Assembly: GCA_039090855.1 (NCBI GenBank)
Contig: CM077005.1
Coordinates: 16,407,921 to 16,471,920 of the forward strand
Length of the DNA: 64,000 nt
Source: Macrothele yani
Taxonomy: Eukaryota; Arthropoda; Arachnida; Araneae; Macrothelidae
Reading direction: 5' to 3'
Positions 1 to 10,617 of the stretch are shown here, one piece after another. Every line of letters begins with the position of its first letter. The stretch's first letter is position 1. Position numbers and translations under genes: made by a program. The notes below the pieces were generated by a model that saw only the letters and a list, made by a program, of their open reading frames with translations, made no database searches and was not told where the DNA came from.

Positions 1-55
1 CTTATCATTTTCTTTCCTCACGGGTTCCTCACCTTATCTTGCTTAGTTATATATA

Positions 56-56
56 C

Positions 57-82
<26 letters not shown>
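56..82. repeat. (TG)n microsatellite
   Basis: An uninterrupted run of TG dinucleotides, about 13 units, lies in AT-rich sequence downstream of SOBP. It has no coding potential. Confidence 0.95.
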
Positions 83-87
<5 letters not shown>

Positions 88-857
88 ATATCCATCAAGA
101 AGCTGTAATAAGTTTATCATCGTACATGACGAAACTTTTTTTTTACCGGTAATGCAGACTTTTGTGTAAATTGACAGAGGGGAAGCTGACTTCTTGAATT
201 ATTCGTAGCGTCATCTGAACTACAGAGTTTTACAGATTTTTTTTTCTCCAGTTTTAGATGAGACAGTAGTGTTTTATGGAAAATCTCAATTTACCGGAAA
301 TAGAAAATAATGTTGCTAAAGATATTTATTTCATGTAAAAATGAATAACAATTGAAAAATATTCTCGTACAAGGGGCTTGCACCCGGGCGGCAAATGCCC
401 TTGGCGCGCCCCTGCATAAAAGGGCCTCGAAGATATCTTTTGCTGGGAGGCCCCAAGTTTTTCCGGTACGCCACTGAGTTCAAGTTTGTTCATTACAACC
501 GAAACTTTGAAAACTTCGCCCTTCTAAACATTTGTGCTCACAAAATACACCAGGGAAGGGAACTTGTATTATAACAAACATTACTCTTTTTATTATCCCA
601 TGGCTTCACACTGCTTCGGACTCTTGTGCCATAAAATAAATTTTCTAAAGCACGCTTTTCTCTGCTACCGATAGATGGTGCTAGTTGCCGGATAATCATA
701 CGAACAGCATTAATTCCTCGGAAACCTGAAGTAAATAACTTTAACTTAGCAGTACAAACAGGGATTCATATGTTCCAAACAGAGAACTGTGTATAAGCAA
801 GGAAACATTAAATCGCATGACTCCTTTTTAGCACGTCTTTTGTAAAAAAGTTCGTGC
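83..857. other. 3' flank of SOBP, no gene seen
   Basis: AT-rich non-coding sequence. A short GC-rich block at about 370-475 ends in a GCCACTG motif. Similar CAGTGGCGTACC-type ends occur near 32380, so the block is probably a transposon remnant. No ORF with recognisable protein similarity was seen on either strand. Confidence 0.5.
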
Positions 858-2190
858 TTATGCTATCGGTTTGTCCGTCTGTCCGTCTGTACCCACGGTG
901 TCTCTGCAACCATTAGTCCGATTTGAAAAATTCTTTTTGCATTCGGAAGCTTGAAATATGCGAATGCTGATCCTTTATTTCGTTTTTTTTTTTTACGATG
1001 TACAATTTCGCCGCCAGAGGGCGTAAATGCAGATGATGTCGAATTCAAAATTACGTTTTATTCCACATATTTGCTTCTAAACACCCGATTGAAAAAAATA
1101 TTATATCTTTCGATTCCATTTATGTCAAAGAGTATTTTAGATATGGTTTCTTTTTCAAATTACGCATAGATTTTCCGCTAGGGGGCGTAAAAGTAAATGA
1201 CATTTTCTCCGATTACTGTTCTTCTACAACTCTGATTTGAAATTTTTTTTTTTTCATCTGATACATCTCCTGATGGAAAATTTTTTGCATATAATTTCGA
1301 ATTTTTGGTAAAGAATACTTTGACCACCAGGGGTAGTAAGTGTTAATTTTTGCTTCTGATGTATTTCCCATAAAATCTGAGCTTCTAAAATATCGATTGA
1401 AAAAATTCTTTCGTGGACTGATGCCACTCACATCGATAAACCTTTTCGGAATATTTTCTTCCTAAAATATTCCACAGTTTCTCCGCCAGGGGGCGTAGAT
1501 TTATATCTTATTTTTGTGAATATCTCTACTCTAGGAGTCCGATTTGAAAAATTCCTTCTTTGTTGGATAGTGTTCTCCGTGTGACATGTTTTCCATATAA
1601 TTTCAAAATGTTCAAGTAATTCATAGACTTTCCGCTAGGGGCGTAAAGGTAAATTGCGTTTCCCCCTATATCTCTGCTTCTAAATCTCCGATTTGAAAAA
1701 TTCTTTCTGCACCGGATACATCTCCTGATGGGAAATCGTTTGCACGTAATTTCTAATTTTTGTAAAAAATGGTTTGGCCACCAGGTGGCGTTTCTGATGT
1801 ATTTGCAGCAAAATATGAGCTTCTAAAATACTCATGTCGGCAAATATTTTAGGAACATTTTCTTCTTGAAATACTGCATGGTTTCTACGCCAGGGGGCGT
1901 AGATGTTCTTGGACCGATACCGCTCATATGAATAAACCTTTTGAGAATACTTTCTTCCTAAAATAATGCGTGGTTTTCCCACCAGGGGACATAAAGTCAC
2001 ATTGCATTTTTGTCGATAACTCTGTTTCTAAGAGTACGTAAGCTCACGATTCCGTTTACAGAAATATCTGAGGGATTAAAGACCCGATTGAAAAACTTCT
2101 TTCTTCCGTCAGATACTATTGTTTTCCATACCGGTTCCATTGACTTTGAATAGCTTTGATAAATATAATTTGCGTCAGAACGCATTCAAA
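858..2190 (+). repeat. Divergent tandem array with CTCF-core-like motifs
   Basis: Eight or so diverged monomers, roughly 90-165 bp apart, alternate two conserved blocks: a CCGATTTGAAAAATTCTTT-type block and a C-rich to G-rich block. The second block occurs at about 1011, 1175, 1324, 1483, 1632, 1778, 1887 and 1979, always in the same orientation. Forms are CCGCCAGAGGGCG, CCGCTAGGGGGCG, CCACCAGGGGTAG, CCGCCAGGGGGCG, CCGCTAGGGGCG, CCACCAGGTGGCG, CGCCAGGGGGCG and CCACCAGGGGACA. These match the known CTCF core CCASYAGRKGGC. The array begins with a TTTGTCCGTCTGTCCGTCTG-type motif that also borders the 146-bp repeat near 22570 and 38905. An inverted relative is at about 27700-28010. Repeat status is clear; binding is inference. 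Confidence 0.75.
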
Positions 2191-2894
2191 AGGCGTGCTT
2201 ATTACACCCGAAAATTCGGTGTCATCTTTCTTGTTTTTATTTATTAATAAAATTCTTAGAATTAGGGTTTCCAACTAGGGGTGGATTGGCAGTCACAAAA
2301 GGGCCCGGGAAAATATTAGCAAATGGGCCCGTTCAGTTGTAGTTCTGCGGTACTATTGTATCACAACTGAAAATAACTTTTTAATTTAAGAAACAAAACA
2401 AAAGTACAGTTACTCTGGAAACAGTGGCAAGCATGGTACTAGGAGGGGGGGGGGTGCAAAAAGTACACCCGTATCCTTAAATTGAAGTGGATGTTGCGTA
2501 AAAAATTTCATCTGCCCATGCCAAGATTTTACTGCAGAAAAATTGTACTGCAGTTTTTCTGTTGTGGACAATCACAGTTAGAAATTTCAAGATATTTAAA
2601 TATCGTGGCAAACTCACTTAATCGACGTGAAAAAAGCTCATAACCAGGTTTAAATCACTAGTTTAGTTAGTTAGGTATGTAATTGCGCTAGAGAGGCTTC
2701 TAATTTTTGACACACCCAATATTTGTGTTTGTTAAAAAATTTCTCTTAAGAACGCTGAAGTAAGAACATTAAAATAAAAAAAAATGCTTATATAGACTTT
2801 TCATGTTTGACAGATCCTAAAATAATCTCGATTTTCATACCTTTGAGCTTCCAGTTCTTAAATTTTCAATGAAATGCCTGAAATTCCAGCATAT

Positions 2895-2898
<4 letters not shown>

Positions 2899-2937
<39 letters not shown>
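2899..2937. repeat. (GA)n microsatellite
   Basis: About 19 uninterrupted GA dinucleotides. Confidence 0.95.
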
Positions 2938-2939
<2 letters not shown>

Positions 2940-3784
2940 AATGCTAATACCAAAATTATGTTGGAGTTGTACCAAAAATCCTTTCGCTTATAAGACATGA
3001 TTTTTAATTTAAATAAAGGGGGAAAAAACAGAACTTTTACACTGTAACATTTTCTATTTGTACTGCAATTTTTGTAATTTTTCTATTGTTGACAATCACA
3101 TTTAAAGATTTTTTAATATCGTGGCGAACAGATTCTTCATTTAGTGATCATATATTCGTATGTGTTTCAATTACAAAACGTGCTTTTATGCTGCGGTTAT
3201 GTATTGTAAAGACACCTTACTAAATAACGTAAACAAAACATTTTGCAACTTCATGTTGAAATGATATCTCCGTAAATGCCTTCATCTGCAGCATTTGTCA
3301 GTTATCACAAGGAGCTGCGTAGGTAGAACATTTCGGGGGAAAGGGATCGTATATGAACACCCCAGCAAATAATCTTACAGTTATTTCAAAATAAGTTCCT
3401 GATATTATTAGCTTTCACTGTGAATTCTGTGTTTTCATATAGTGGATCCCATAATGACCATTATCTAGCATTGTTCTGCAACTTTATCAAACATGGGTGA
3501 AAAAACTTTATGAAACTAAAGTTGTGAAATTTTTTTATGCCCTGTTCATACCCCACCCCAATGCTGTTAACATACGTAGATTGTTGTGCCTCCCGATTTT
3601 TCCTGATGCCGGGCCCCTCGAAACATTTCAGGATAAAATGAATGGTCAAACAAACTATAGAAATATAGATAGACATCCCTTCCCCACTCCGCAGTTGAGA
3701 AAGACATCGGTTAATCGCACGGGGCGGAAGGAGTGGAGGTTTGGAAGAGGATTTTTTTTTAATGCATAAACAGATTGGTCATAG

Positions 3785-3912
3785 TTTTCAGGCTCGTTCG
3801 GGCCCGGGCTCTGTCTTACAATATAAAATTCGGGCTCAGGCTGGCCAGAGCTGACCTACTTCGGGCTCGGGCCTTTAAAACTGAGCCCGAACTCAACTCT
3901 TACGAGCACAGC
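3785..3912. repeat. GC-rich transposon-end remnant (hAT-like)
   Basis: A stretch rich in GGGCCCGGGC and GGGCTCGGGC strings ends in GAGCACAGCACT. Similar GGCCCG-rich sequence ends at about 58430-58557, and a weaker relative is at 41150-41225. Such ends are common in invertebrate hAT-type non-autonomous elements. The superfamily is a guess, because no clean terminal repeats or target duplication could be paired here. Confidence 0.3.
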
Positions 3913-3998
3913 ACTAATGCCTCCTACAACCAACGGGAGTAAAATCAACTGCTTCGTTCGGAAGTAACGACACCTGAAACAATACAATAGATTCTGGA

Positions 3999-4004
3999 TT
4001 TATT
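3999..4004 (-). promoter_or_regulatory. SOBP: Polyadenylation signal of SOBP (AATAAA)
   Basis: The plus strand reads TTTATT, which is AATAAA on the coding strand, about 115 bases beyond the SOBP stop codon. This gives a short 3' UTR of about 130-140 nt. Further AATAAA strings occur farther downstream (for example near 2240), so longer 3' UTR forms are possible. Confidence 0.5.
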
Positions 4005-4118
4005 AAAAAATTACATAAAACAATTACATATTCAACTGAACATGAACTTCTTATAACTTAAGAATGCCTGTTAATATACAAATTATATACTGGTTCCTAA
4101 CACAATAACACTGGGCTG

Positions 4119-5794
4119 TCATAAACCGTCTCTATCCATAAGACGCGGTCTCTTCGATTCCCTGGGAGACGTTTGCAATCTGTTATTTCTAGACTTGGAC
4201 CTCGTCAACGCCATAGGTTGATCTTTCCGGTCTTCACAGTCTATTTTAGCAGGAGAGTGAGCGCGTTTTTGACCTTCATCATGTGATGACAATGATCTAA
4301 GACACTCAGAATCTTTGATTTCCGTTTCTTTCACCTCGACAACGTCAACGAGAATATTTTCTTCCACTTCATTCAGAGGAGATGATACGCTTGTGTCTCT
4401 TCCTGCTTCACCATCTTCCGATGTACCAGCACACTGGGTCTCTGAGGTGGGAGAATGTACACGTTCTGCAGAATTTTCTTGAGGATGTTCTGAAGAATCC
4501 TCACCCTTTTGGCCTTTCTTTGCAGCACCTACAAGAGGTATGGGAATTGGAATAGGTATCGGCAATGGAAGAGGTATTATCACTGGGTATGGTATCATTA
4601 TCGTTGGTGGTGGTACCAAAGAGTTAGACCCAAAAGAGTGTGATGCAAGAGATAATGGATTAGGTGGCTGCATGAAGGGACTAGGAAATGCCGGATGGGG
4701 GAAGTGTGCCGGGGGCGGTGGAGGCGTCATTCCCATCCTCATATTTCCTGCCTGAGTTCGTAGAAAATATTCCAACTGCTGCTGTTGCGACAGATAGTTG
4801 AAAGATGGATGGTACAAATGCGGAGGAAATGGCGGACGAAAGAGCTCGCTGTTAATGAGAGGAGGCGGTGGCGGAATTCCGGGAGGAACTGATGAACTAC
4901 TGGAGGTGGAAGACGGCTGCGAATGAGGCTGTACAGGTAAAGATGGGGACGACGGTGGCATAATACGTGGTGGATGAAGGTTTGGCGATGTGCGGGCATG
5001 TGCAGAGCCGTTGACATGAGTTATATGAACAGGTGATAATGGGGACCGCACTCTAGCTTGCGGATGATGTGGTTTCGGTGATACAGATGGCGCCACTGGT
5101 CTACGGGAAAGAGTCTCAGCGTTTCTAGTCGACTGCTTGCCATTCCGTCTTGAACAGTCTCTGGTTTTAGTCGTTTTGTTGAATTCCTTCCTGTGGTTTT
5201 CGATTTTCTCCCATATGTTGAACGCAGAAGAGTTGTCACTGGTTTTCGATTCAGTGATGCTTGACGGTCGATGAGCAGAAAAGAGCTCATCCTGCTCACC
5301 AGTGCTGCTGCTACCTGCTCCAGGTTCTGCCTCATCATCACTGTGAATAGATGTGCTGTGCGCATTGCCATTAACGCTTTCTTTGCAATCGCGTAACCAC
5401 AGGTCTGGAGTGATAAGTTTGGAGCCTGCGCTTGTGGAGTCGCCACCTGATCGGGCTACTTCCTGCAGGTGTGGATGCATCTGGAGGTAGGCTTGAGTCT
5501 CTTTGCAAAATATGTGCATTTTGTATTGGTTGAGACACTTGTCGCCGCAGAACTGAAGTTGATGTGCGCCATCTTGGAAGTCCACATAATTAACCGTGTG
5601 ACGAACGTGCTTGCACCAGTCACAAATGCGACTCTTTTTGAAGGTGGCTCTTCGGCACTGGTTGAAACACAGTTCACTGCAGAAGGCTTTGGTTTCTCCG
5701 TCCGAGGTTTTCAAGGTGAACAACTTCAAACCACTCTTCGAGCACCATGAGCACTCGATGAGGCCTCCACCTGAAGTTAACTGCGCAGTGGAAT
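4119..5794 (-). CDS. SOBP: SOBP terminal coding exon (sine oculis-binding protein homologue)
   Basis: Nuclear zinc-finger protein that, in the known family, binds Six/Sine oculis transcription factors and modulates their activity in sense-organ development. The exon gives 558 residues ending LMDRDGL-stop. Counting from an in-frame intronic ATG at 5819, FCS finger 1 has C23-x2-C26 and C47-x3-C51, and finger 2 has C66-x2-C69 and C91-x3-C95. CDWCKHVRHT and QFCGDKCLNQYKM are near-identical to vertebrate SOBP, but the linker between the fingers is much shorter. Ser-rich and Pro-rich stretches follow, with a VPPPTIMIPYPVIIPLP block and an IPIP run matching the family signature. VDVVEV followed by acidic residues could be a SUMO-interaction motif (inference). 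The C-terminus is basic. The exon starts at a polypyrimidine-AG acceptor, so the ATG at 5819 is intronic. The acceptor is phase 1. Confidence 0.93.
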
Positions 5795-5816
5795 CTAAAT
5801 TTGAGAGAAAAAAAAT
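5795..5816 (-). other. SOBP: SOBP intron 3' splice site
   Basis: On the coding strand a run of T and C, TTTTTTTTCTCTCAAATTTAG, ends at 5795 and the exon starts at 5794. The first exon base is the second position of a codon (phase 1). The G supplied by the upstream exon would make GAT, aspartate. A second AG lies ten bases or so into the exon, but it lacks a pyrimidine tract. Confidence 0.75.
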
Positions 5817-6350
5817 CATTATAGTTTCAAAATCTTTGCAAAAACGGTTACATACAGGATAATTTAACTGTGTATTTTTTGGTCTGCAGATTTAATAACT
5901 GCGAAAAAAAAATTAACACTGCGGAAAATAGTTGTTTTAATTTCCGAGATGCACAATAATTAACTTCAGATAATTATTTTTGGTCTGAAAAATGTTTGGA
6001 GAATGTATATACTGGAGCCTACATATACAGTAAGTAGCGACTAAAAAATACTTGTGAAGATCGTTGGAAATGTCGTTCGAGAAAACAATAAAAAATTCAA
6101 TTTCAGGCCTCACCAACTTCAGTTCAGAAGACGATCTCTCATCCAGGTGAAGACATTCTTAGCAGAGGGTCATGTGATTGGCTCCTGAAAACGTATGTTT
6201 TTACCCTTTCCGCCAGAAAAAGTTCTGAGTGCAGTATGTCCGCGTATGTGACAAATACCAAGGAAAGCTTCGCCATTTGTGTTATAATATTTATATTACA
6301 TGATTTATTATATTGATTCATCCTAATTCAGGAATGTAAATTTGCTCCAT
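5817..6350. other. Intron sequence, nothing recognised
   Basis: AT-rich unique-looking sequence between the SOBP terminal exon and the first LINE. No ORF, repeat structure or RNA motif was recognised. Confidence 0.5.
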
Positions 6351-6351
6351 A

Positions 6352-7437
6352 CATCATCATTGTCAACTATTATCGATCCACTGCTGGACGAAGGTCTCCC
6401 CAAGTTTCCTCCACAACGGTCTGTCTTGTGCCAGTCTCCTCCATGTCACTCCCGCATACTTTCGAATTTCATCTTACATCGCCCATGTGGTCTCCTTCTG
6501 GGTCTTATCCTGTCTCTTGGAATCCAATCTAAAATTTCGGCTGTCCATCGATGGTCTGTCCTTCTGGCAGTATGTCCAGCCCATTGCCATTTCAGGGATT
6601 TAACTCTGACCATGATGTCTTCCACTCTTGTCATTTTTCTGATCCACGAGTTCCTCTTCTTATCTCTCCTAGTTACACCAAGCATGCATCTCTCCATGCT
6701 GCTTTGAGTTGTCTGCAGCCTTTGTATGTCTCTTTTAGTTAAGGTCCACGTCTCTGCACCATACGTAAGCACTGGAAGGATGCATTGATCAAACACTTTT
6801 CTTTTAAGACATAATGGCATATTGCTCTTGAAAATTATGCTGTTTCTTCCAAAAGCTCTCCAGGCAAGTTTTGTACGCCGATTAATTTCTTCATCAATGT
6901 GACCCTCACTTGATATCTGCTGTCCAAGATAAACGTATGTGTCTGTTATCTCCAGCTTTTCTCCATCAATCGATAAATCTTCATTTCTTGCAAAAGCATT
7001 GTACATCACTTTTGTCTTCTGAAAGTTCATTTTTAATCCCACTTCTTTACTCTTGTCAGCAAGTACCTGCATCATACTCTGCAGCTCTGATGGGGTAGTG
7101 GCAAAAATGACCACGTCATCAGCAAAACGAAGGTGGGTTAGATAATCTCCATTAATTTTTATCCCTTTGTTTTCCCAGTTCAGTGATTGAAAGACATTTT
7201 CCAATGTGGCATTAAAAAGCTTCGGAGATATGGTGTCACCTTGTCTCACTCCCTTTCCAATTTTTATGTGTGTTGTATTTTCAAACAGCTGAATCTTTGA
7301 ACTTGTATTTTAATAGATGTTATTAATAATATTAATGTATGCATCTTCAATACCGCAGGATTTCAGAGCCATTGTAACTGCTGATGGTTTCACCGAATCA
7401 AAGGCTTTTTCATAATCGATAAAAGCTCCATACATAA
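6352..7437 (-). mobile_element. RTE-type LINE, 5'-truncated copy A
   Basis: The 3' end of an RTE-like non-LTR retrotransposon in minus orientation. It ends in an (ATG)n tail, seen as CATCATCAT on the plus strand at 6352. The reverse-transcriptase part (6446-7249) reads GVRQGDTISPKLFNATLEN, HLRFADDVVIFA with catalytic FADD, and the downstream TYGAETWTL region. A frameshift near 6480 destroys the last residues. The 5' break is at about 7437, where the palm motif KAFDSV has just been entered. It is closely related to copies D and E (46-51 kb). Confidence 0.9.
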
Positions 7438-7660
7438 ACTGAGTTAAAACGGCATTGGGACCGTAGGGGTAAAAGGGGCAAACGCCCCCGCAGTCATTGC
7501 GTACAGGGACAAAACATCACATGTGTTCCCTCACTTTCCTTTCTTTTTAATTATGTCAGTAATCAGAAATCGGATTAACATTTTTTGTCCTGCAATTTAA
7601 AATTTCTTCTGATCGGACAAAATATTGTGTTTTACTTTAATATCTAACCACCTAAAAAGC
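7438..7660. other. Unassigned intron sequence
   Basis: Between LINE A and the 41-bp minisatellite. It includes a CCCCCG-rich patch near 7485 like the G/C homopolymer junctions seen at other transposon ends in this window. No gene. Confidence 0.4.
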
Positions 7661-8350
7661 TGAATTCCTAAGACGCTAGAAACTTGCCTAGTTTGTCTAG
7701 TATGATTCCTGAAAAGCCAGAAACTCTATATATTCGCTTGCCCAGTATGATTCCTGAGACGTTAAAAACTATCTTCGCTTGTCCAGCATGATTTGTGTGA
7801 CGCTAGGAACTCTTTTCGTCTGTCCAGTATGATTTCTAAGAAGTTAGAAACTCCCCTAGCTTGTCCAGCATATGATTCCTAAGATGCCAGAAACTCTCCT
7901 CGCTTGTCTAGGATGATTCCTGAGTCATTAGAAACTCTCCTCGCTTGTCTAGGATGATTCCTGAGTTACTAGAAACTCTCCTCGCGTATCCAGTAGGATT
8001 TGGGGGAAGCGGATTATACTCGCCTCGCTTGTCCTGTATGATTCCTGAGACGCTAGAAACTCTCCTCGCTTGTCCAGTATGATTCCTGAGACACTAAAAA
8101 CACTCCCCGCTTTCCTGTGATTCCTGAGACGCCAGAAACTCTCCTCGCTTTCCTAGTGTGATTTCTGAGACGCTAGAAACTCTCCTCGCTTGTCCAGTAT
8201 GATTCCTGAGACACTAAAAACACTCCCCGCTTTCCTGTGATTCCTGAGACGCCAGAAACTCTCCTCGCTTTCCTAGTGTGATTCCTGAGACGCTAGAGAC
8301 TCTCCTCGCTTACCTAATATTATTCTTCAGACACGGATTAAACTTTCCTC
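7661..8350 (+). repeat. 41-bp minisatellite with 120-bp higher-order unit
   Basis: Tandem units of about 38-41 bp with the core GATTCCTGAGACGCTAGAAA followed by CTCTCCTCGCTTGTCCAGTA. The distal part is organised as a 120-bp higher-order repeat (41+38+41). The 60 bases starting at 8101 are identical to those starting at 8221. Proximal units are more diverged, which suggests recent homogenisation at the distal end. Confidence 0.92.
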
Positions 8351-8387
8351 TGTTATCCAGTACGCAAAGAAAAAAGTTTTACGAAGT

Positions 8388-8672
8388 ACACTGGTAAACA
8401 TTTTGTGGCAGGTTGCACCACAAAGTGGTGCTACACCAGTTGCACCACTTTCTTAGAAAAGATGCACCATTCTGTGGTGCAAAATAAATCCAACAACATG
8501 GTGCAACCTTGCACCATTATGAGCTGCAACCGTGTTCCATTACGTGGTGAAAAGTTGAACCACGTTGGTGGGTTTTGTTTGCAAAACACGATGGTGTACC
8601 GTTTCTCAGAAAGCGGTGCAGCTGGTGTAGCACTACTTTTTGGTTGAACCTACCACAAAATTTTTAACAGTG
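8388..8672. mobile_element. MITE with about 32-bp terminal inverted repeats
   Basis: A 285-bp element begins CACTGGTAAACATTTTGTGG at about 8390 and ends with the inverted CACTGTTAAAAATTTTGTGG form at about 8670. The interior is packed with TGCACCA and TGGTGCA strings in both orientations, so the whole element could fold back. The CACTGTTAAAAA terminus is shared with the 1.09-kb element at 59015-60102. The left side has a TA next to the terminus; the right side is imperfect. Confidence 0.7.
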
Positions 8673-9140
8673 ATAGCAGCAGCATTAAAAAACCGTTATC
8701 CTGAAAATTATACATTATTATGCTCTTATAAAAAGAGCAGGAGTGTTGTTTCTCTTTCATTTAAGTGTAATAAAATCAGTAATTCTTTAAGAAAGAAAAT
8801 GTATATTGAGATCATTTATATTAAAAGTGTTATGATTATTTGAAATTGGTTACACCTTTATGGGACACTCTATATTGTCGTTTGGTACTCCAAAAGCATA
8901 TCAGTTGTTTCCTGGGGTTTAAGAAATGCGTGAGTATGTACGGGCAGAAGGAAGTTTGCTGAATTGGTGGCAAAATGGTCAGAAGCAGAGGCATAGTGAT
9001 GGAAGAGGACAGTCCCTCCCGTGCGCCAGTTTGTCAAGGGGGAGGGCAAAAAGATTTGAATGACGGTGCTGCTAAAGTTGGAAATGAGCCACGACAAGTA
9101 ATTTAATAGTATAGAAACATACAATTATCACATGCAGACA
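8673..9140. other. Unassigned intron sequence
   Basis: AT-rich sequence with a modest GC-rich patch near 9000-9050. Nothing recognisable on either strand. Confidence 0.4.
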
Positions 9141-9265
9141 TTTTTTTTGTTCGTTTGGAAGTTTAACGATCACGAAGAGATTAGGAACGGGCGCCCTTAG
9201 CGCCCGTCCCTAATTTAGAGCCACTGTTTCAAGGGAAAGAGCTAGCGCCATCAGACAAATACACC
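9141..9265 (-). repeat. tRNA-derived SINE family A, fragment
   Basis: The tail half of the common SINE, in minus orientation: poly-T, then GTTTAACGATCAC, then a diverged form of the CTAATTTAGGGCCACTGGTTC body. The tRNA-like head is missing. Confidence 0.75.
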
Positions 9266-9406
9266 TCCTTGAAATCAGAGACTACAGTCTTGTGACGATT
9301 ATATATATTAAAATAATACAACGTTTGTCACAAATATTTTATTTTTTCAAGTCGACCAAGGTTTGTTTCAGGACGAATGACACGTAAATATTCAAATCGT
9401 ACACGA

Positions 9407-9594
9407 TATGGTAAAAATCTTCCAAATACGTGGAGACAATGTTAATAGACTAAGTCATCGCTCTTTCTACGGTTTTCTTTATATTTTTAAACACTTCTGG
9501 ATTCGAACCCCAGATCTCTCGATAACTAGCCGAGTGCGTTCGAGAAAAGAGCGTCTATTTACATTGTCTCCACGTATTTGGAAGATTTTCACCA
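9407..9594. mobile_element. Foldback MITE enclosing a tRNA-Thr-like segment
   Basis: Long terminal inverted repeats of about 34 bp: TGGTAAAAATCTTCCAAATA at the left and its complement ending TTTCACCA at the right. The middle carries a minus-strand tRNA-like box GGATTCGAACCCCAGATCTC and the ACTAGCCGAGTGCGTTCG block shared with the copies at 9840 and 15470. Confidence 0.7.
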
Positions 9595-9629
9595 TTTCTC
9601 TTGCCCTTTGGATTTATTAGCTATAATTA

Positions 9630-9990
9630 AATAGCTTGTGCCGTTAAGCCCCACCAGATGGAGACGTCTCAGTGCTGAGTTGTGAAGACAGATGCTGACA
9701 GATAAACACACATAGCGCCGTGGATTGTTGGCACCGTAGCGTATGGTTACGTCTCAGTTGCTGGGCCCATCCCTACGGATTTGTGAAGCCAGATAGTGAC
9801 AGACAAACACACATAGCGCCGTGGATTGTTGGCACCATAGCTTAAAGCGAAAGCACTCGGTTAGTTATCGAGAGATCTGGGGTTCGATCCCAGCGGTGTC
9901 GAAATACAATTTTTCGGCTGCTGTGTGTTGGTTAAGGCAAAACGTGGAAAGGGCGATGACTTAGTCTATTTACAATGTACATGATATCAT
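9630..9990 (+). repeat. tRNA-Thr-derived SINE with duplicated head
   Basis: Two partial repeats of a block ending GCGCCGTGGATTGTTGGCAC are followed by a tRNA-like unit at about 9828-9900. It has a GGCACC acceptor start, a CTCGG/TCGAG anticodon stem with loop TTAGTTA (AGT anticodon), B box GGTTCGATCCC and a CGGTGTC 3' acceptor. These match a tRNA-Thr(AGU) layout. The D-arm is degenerate, so I regard it as a SINE head rather than a functional gene. Relatives lie at 9407, 15360-15663 and 52455-52720. Confidence 0.65.
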
Positions 9991-10028
9991 AAATGGTGTT
10001 TACAGTCACGGGTTTTGGCTAGTTGCTT

Positions 10029-10277
10029 TCACGCGCTTGATCGAAATGGTGTGGGTGCCATGTCATTGACAAGTTGCGAAGACTTCTGATATATATGGAA
10101 AGTTTCCAAAATATCAAGTTTGGTGGCTGAATCTGGCTTGTCAATTAGTTTTGTTTCTTCAAAGAGAAATTTATGGTCCTTTTCGTAACAGTGTTTGGCC
10201 ATCGATGACTTCTTTAGGTCACAGTTCTGAATATAGGTCTTCGGCTCCTTCGATCGAAAATTCTCAAAACCTTTCAT
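10029..10277 (-). pseudogene. Penelope-like GIY-YIG endonuclease fragment
   Basis: The minus strand encodes KTYIQNCDLKKSSMAKHCYE, then DHKFLFEETKLIDKP and ILETFHIY. This matches the distal half of the GIY-YIG endonuclease domain of Penelope-like retroelements: a basic KEHK-type segment, the AKHC-x5-HKF block, and the glutamate in the LE-x-FHI block. The GIY-YIG motif itself and the reverse transcriptase are absent, so this is a 3' remnant. A second copy lies inverted 150 bp away. Confidence 0.7.
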
Positions 10278-10422
10278 TTTAAAATGATTCTTAAACCCAT
10301 AAACAAAACAAACTTTTTAGGATCAAAAGATTATGTTGAAGTAAAAACTCGTGGGGAATTTATCAAATTCCACGCTAACGTGGCGTTTTGTATATAGGAC
10401 GGACCCGTAGAAGGCTAGAGCC
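10278..10422. other. Spacer between inverted Penelope-like fragments
   Basis: Short AT-rich spacer. The part near 10375-10420 reads like a decayed VYIG-type start of the plus-strand GIY-YIG fragment. Confidence 0.35.
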
Positions 10423-10600
10423 TTGCGTTTTCGATTGAAGGAGCACAAGAACTACATTCTTAACTGTGACCTAAAGAAGTCATCGATGGCTAAACACTGT
10501 TACAAAAAGAGCCATAAATTTCTCTTTCAAGAAGCAAAACTAATTAACAAGCCAGATTCAACCACCAAACTTGATTATTTTATTATATTTAAGAATATTT
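10423..10600 (+). pseudogene. Penelope-like GIY-YIG fragment, inverted partner
   Basis: Encodes RFRLKEHKNYILNCDLKKSS, then MAKHCYKKSHKFLFQEAKLI and NKPDSTTKLD. It is about 80% identical to the minus-strand fragment at 10029-10277 and ends abruptly after TKLD in AT-rich sequence. It is part of a Penelope-like endonuclease with no reverse transcriptase nearby. Confidence 0.7.
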
Positions 10601-10617
10601 CTTCCTTCATTGATTTG

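Larger units (their letters stand above)
2191..3998. other. 3' flank of SOBP, repeat remnants
   Basis: AT-rich non-coding sequence. It contains a block at about 2276-2340 beginning AGGGGTGGATTGGCAG, which resembles a decayed transposon end, the GA microsatellite listed separately, and scattered homopolymers. I see no gene. Confidence 0.5.

Noticed and set aside
5796..5819. ATG at 5819 as SOBP start codon
   Set aside because: The codons between 5819 and 5796 are the pyrimidine tract and AG of a splice acceptor, and the conserved N-terminal block is found at 60350-60545.
4540..5862. Plus-strand and other-frame ORFs over the SOBP exon
   Set aside because: Shadows of the minus-strand coding exon; none shows domain similarity.
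9828..9900. Functional tRNA-Thr gene
   Set aside because: Degenerate D-arm and acceptor, and the segment recurs as part of a longer repeat at 9407, 15360-15663 and 52455.
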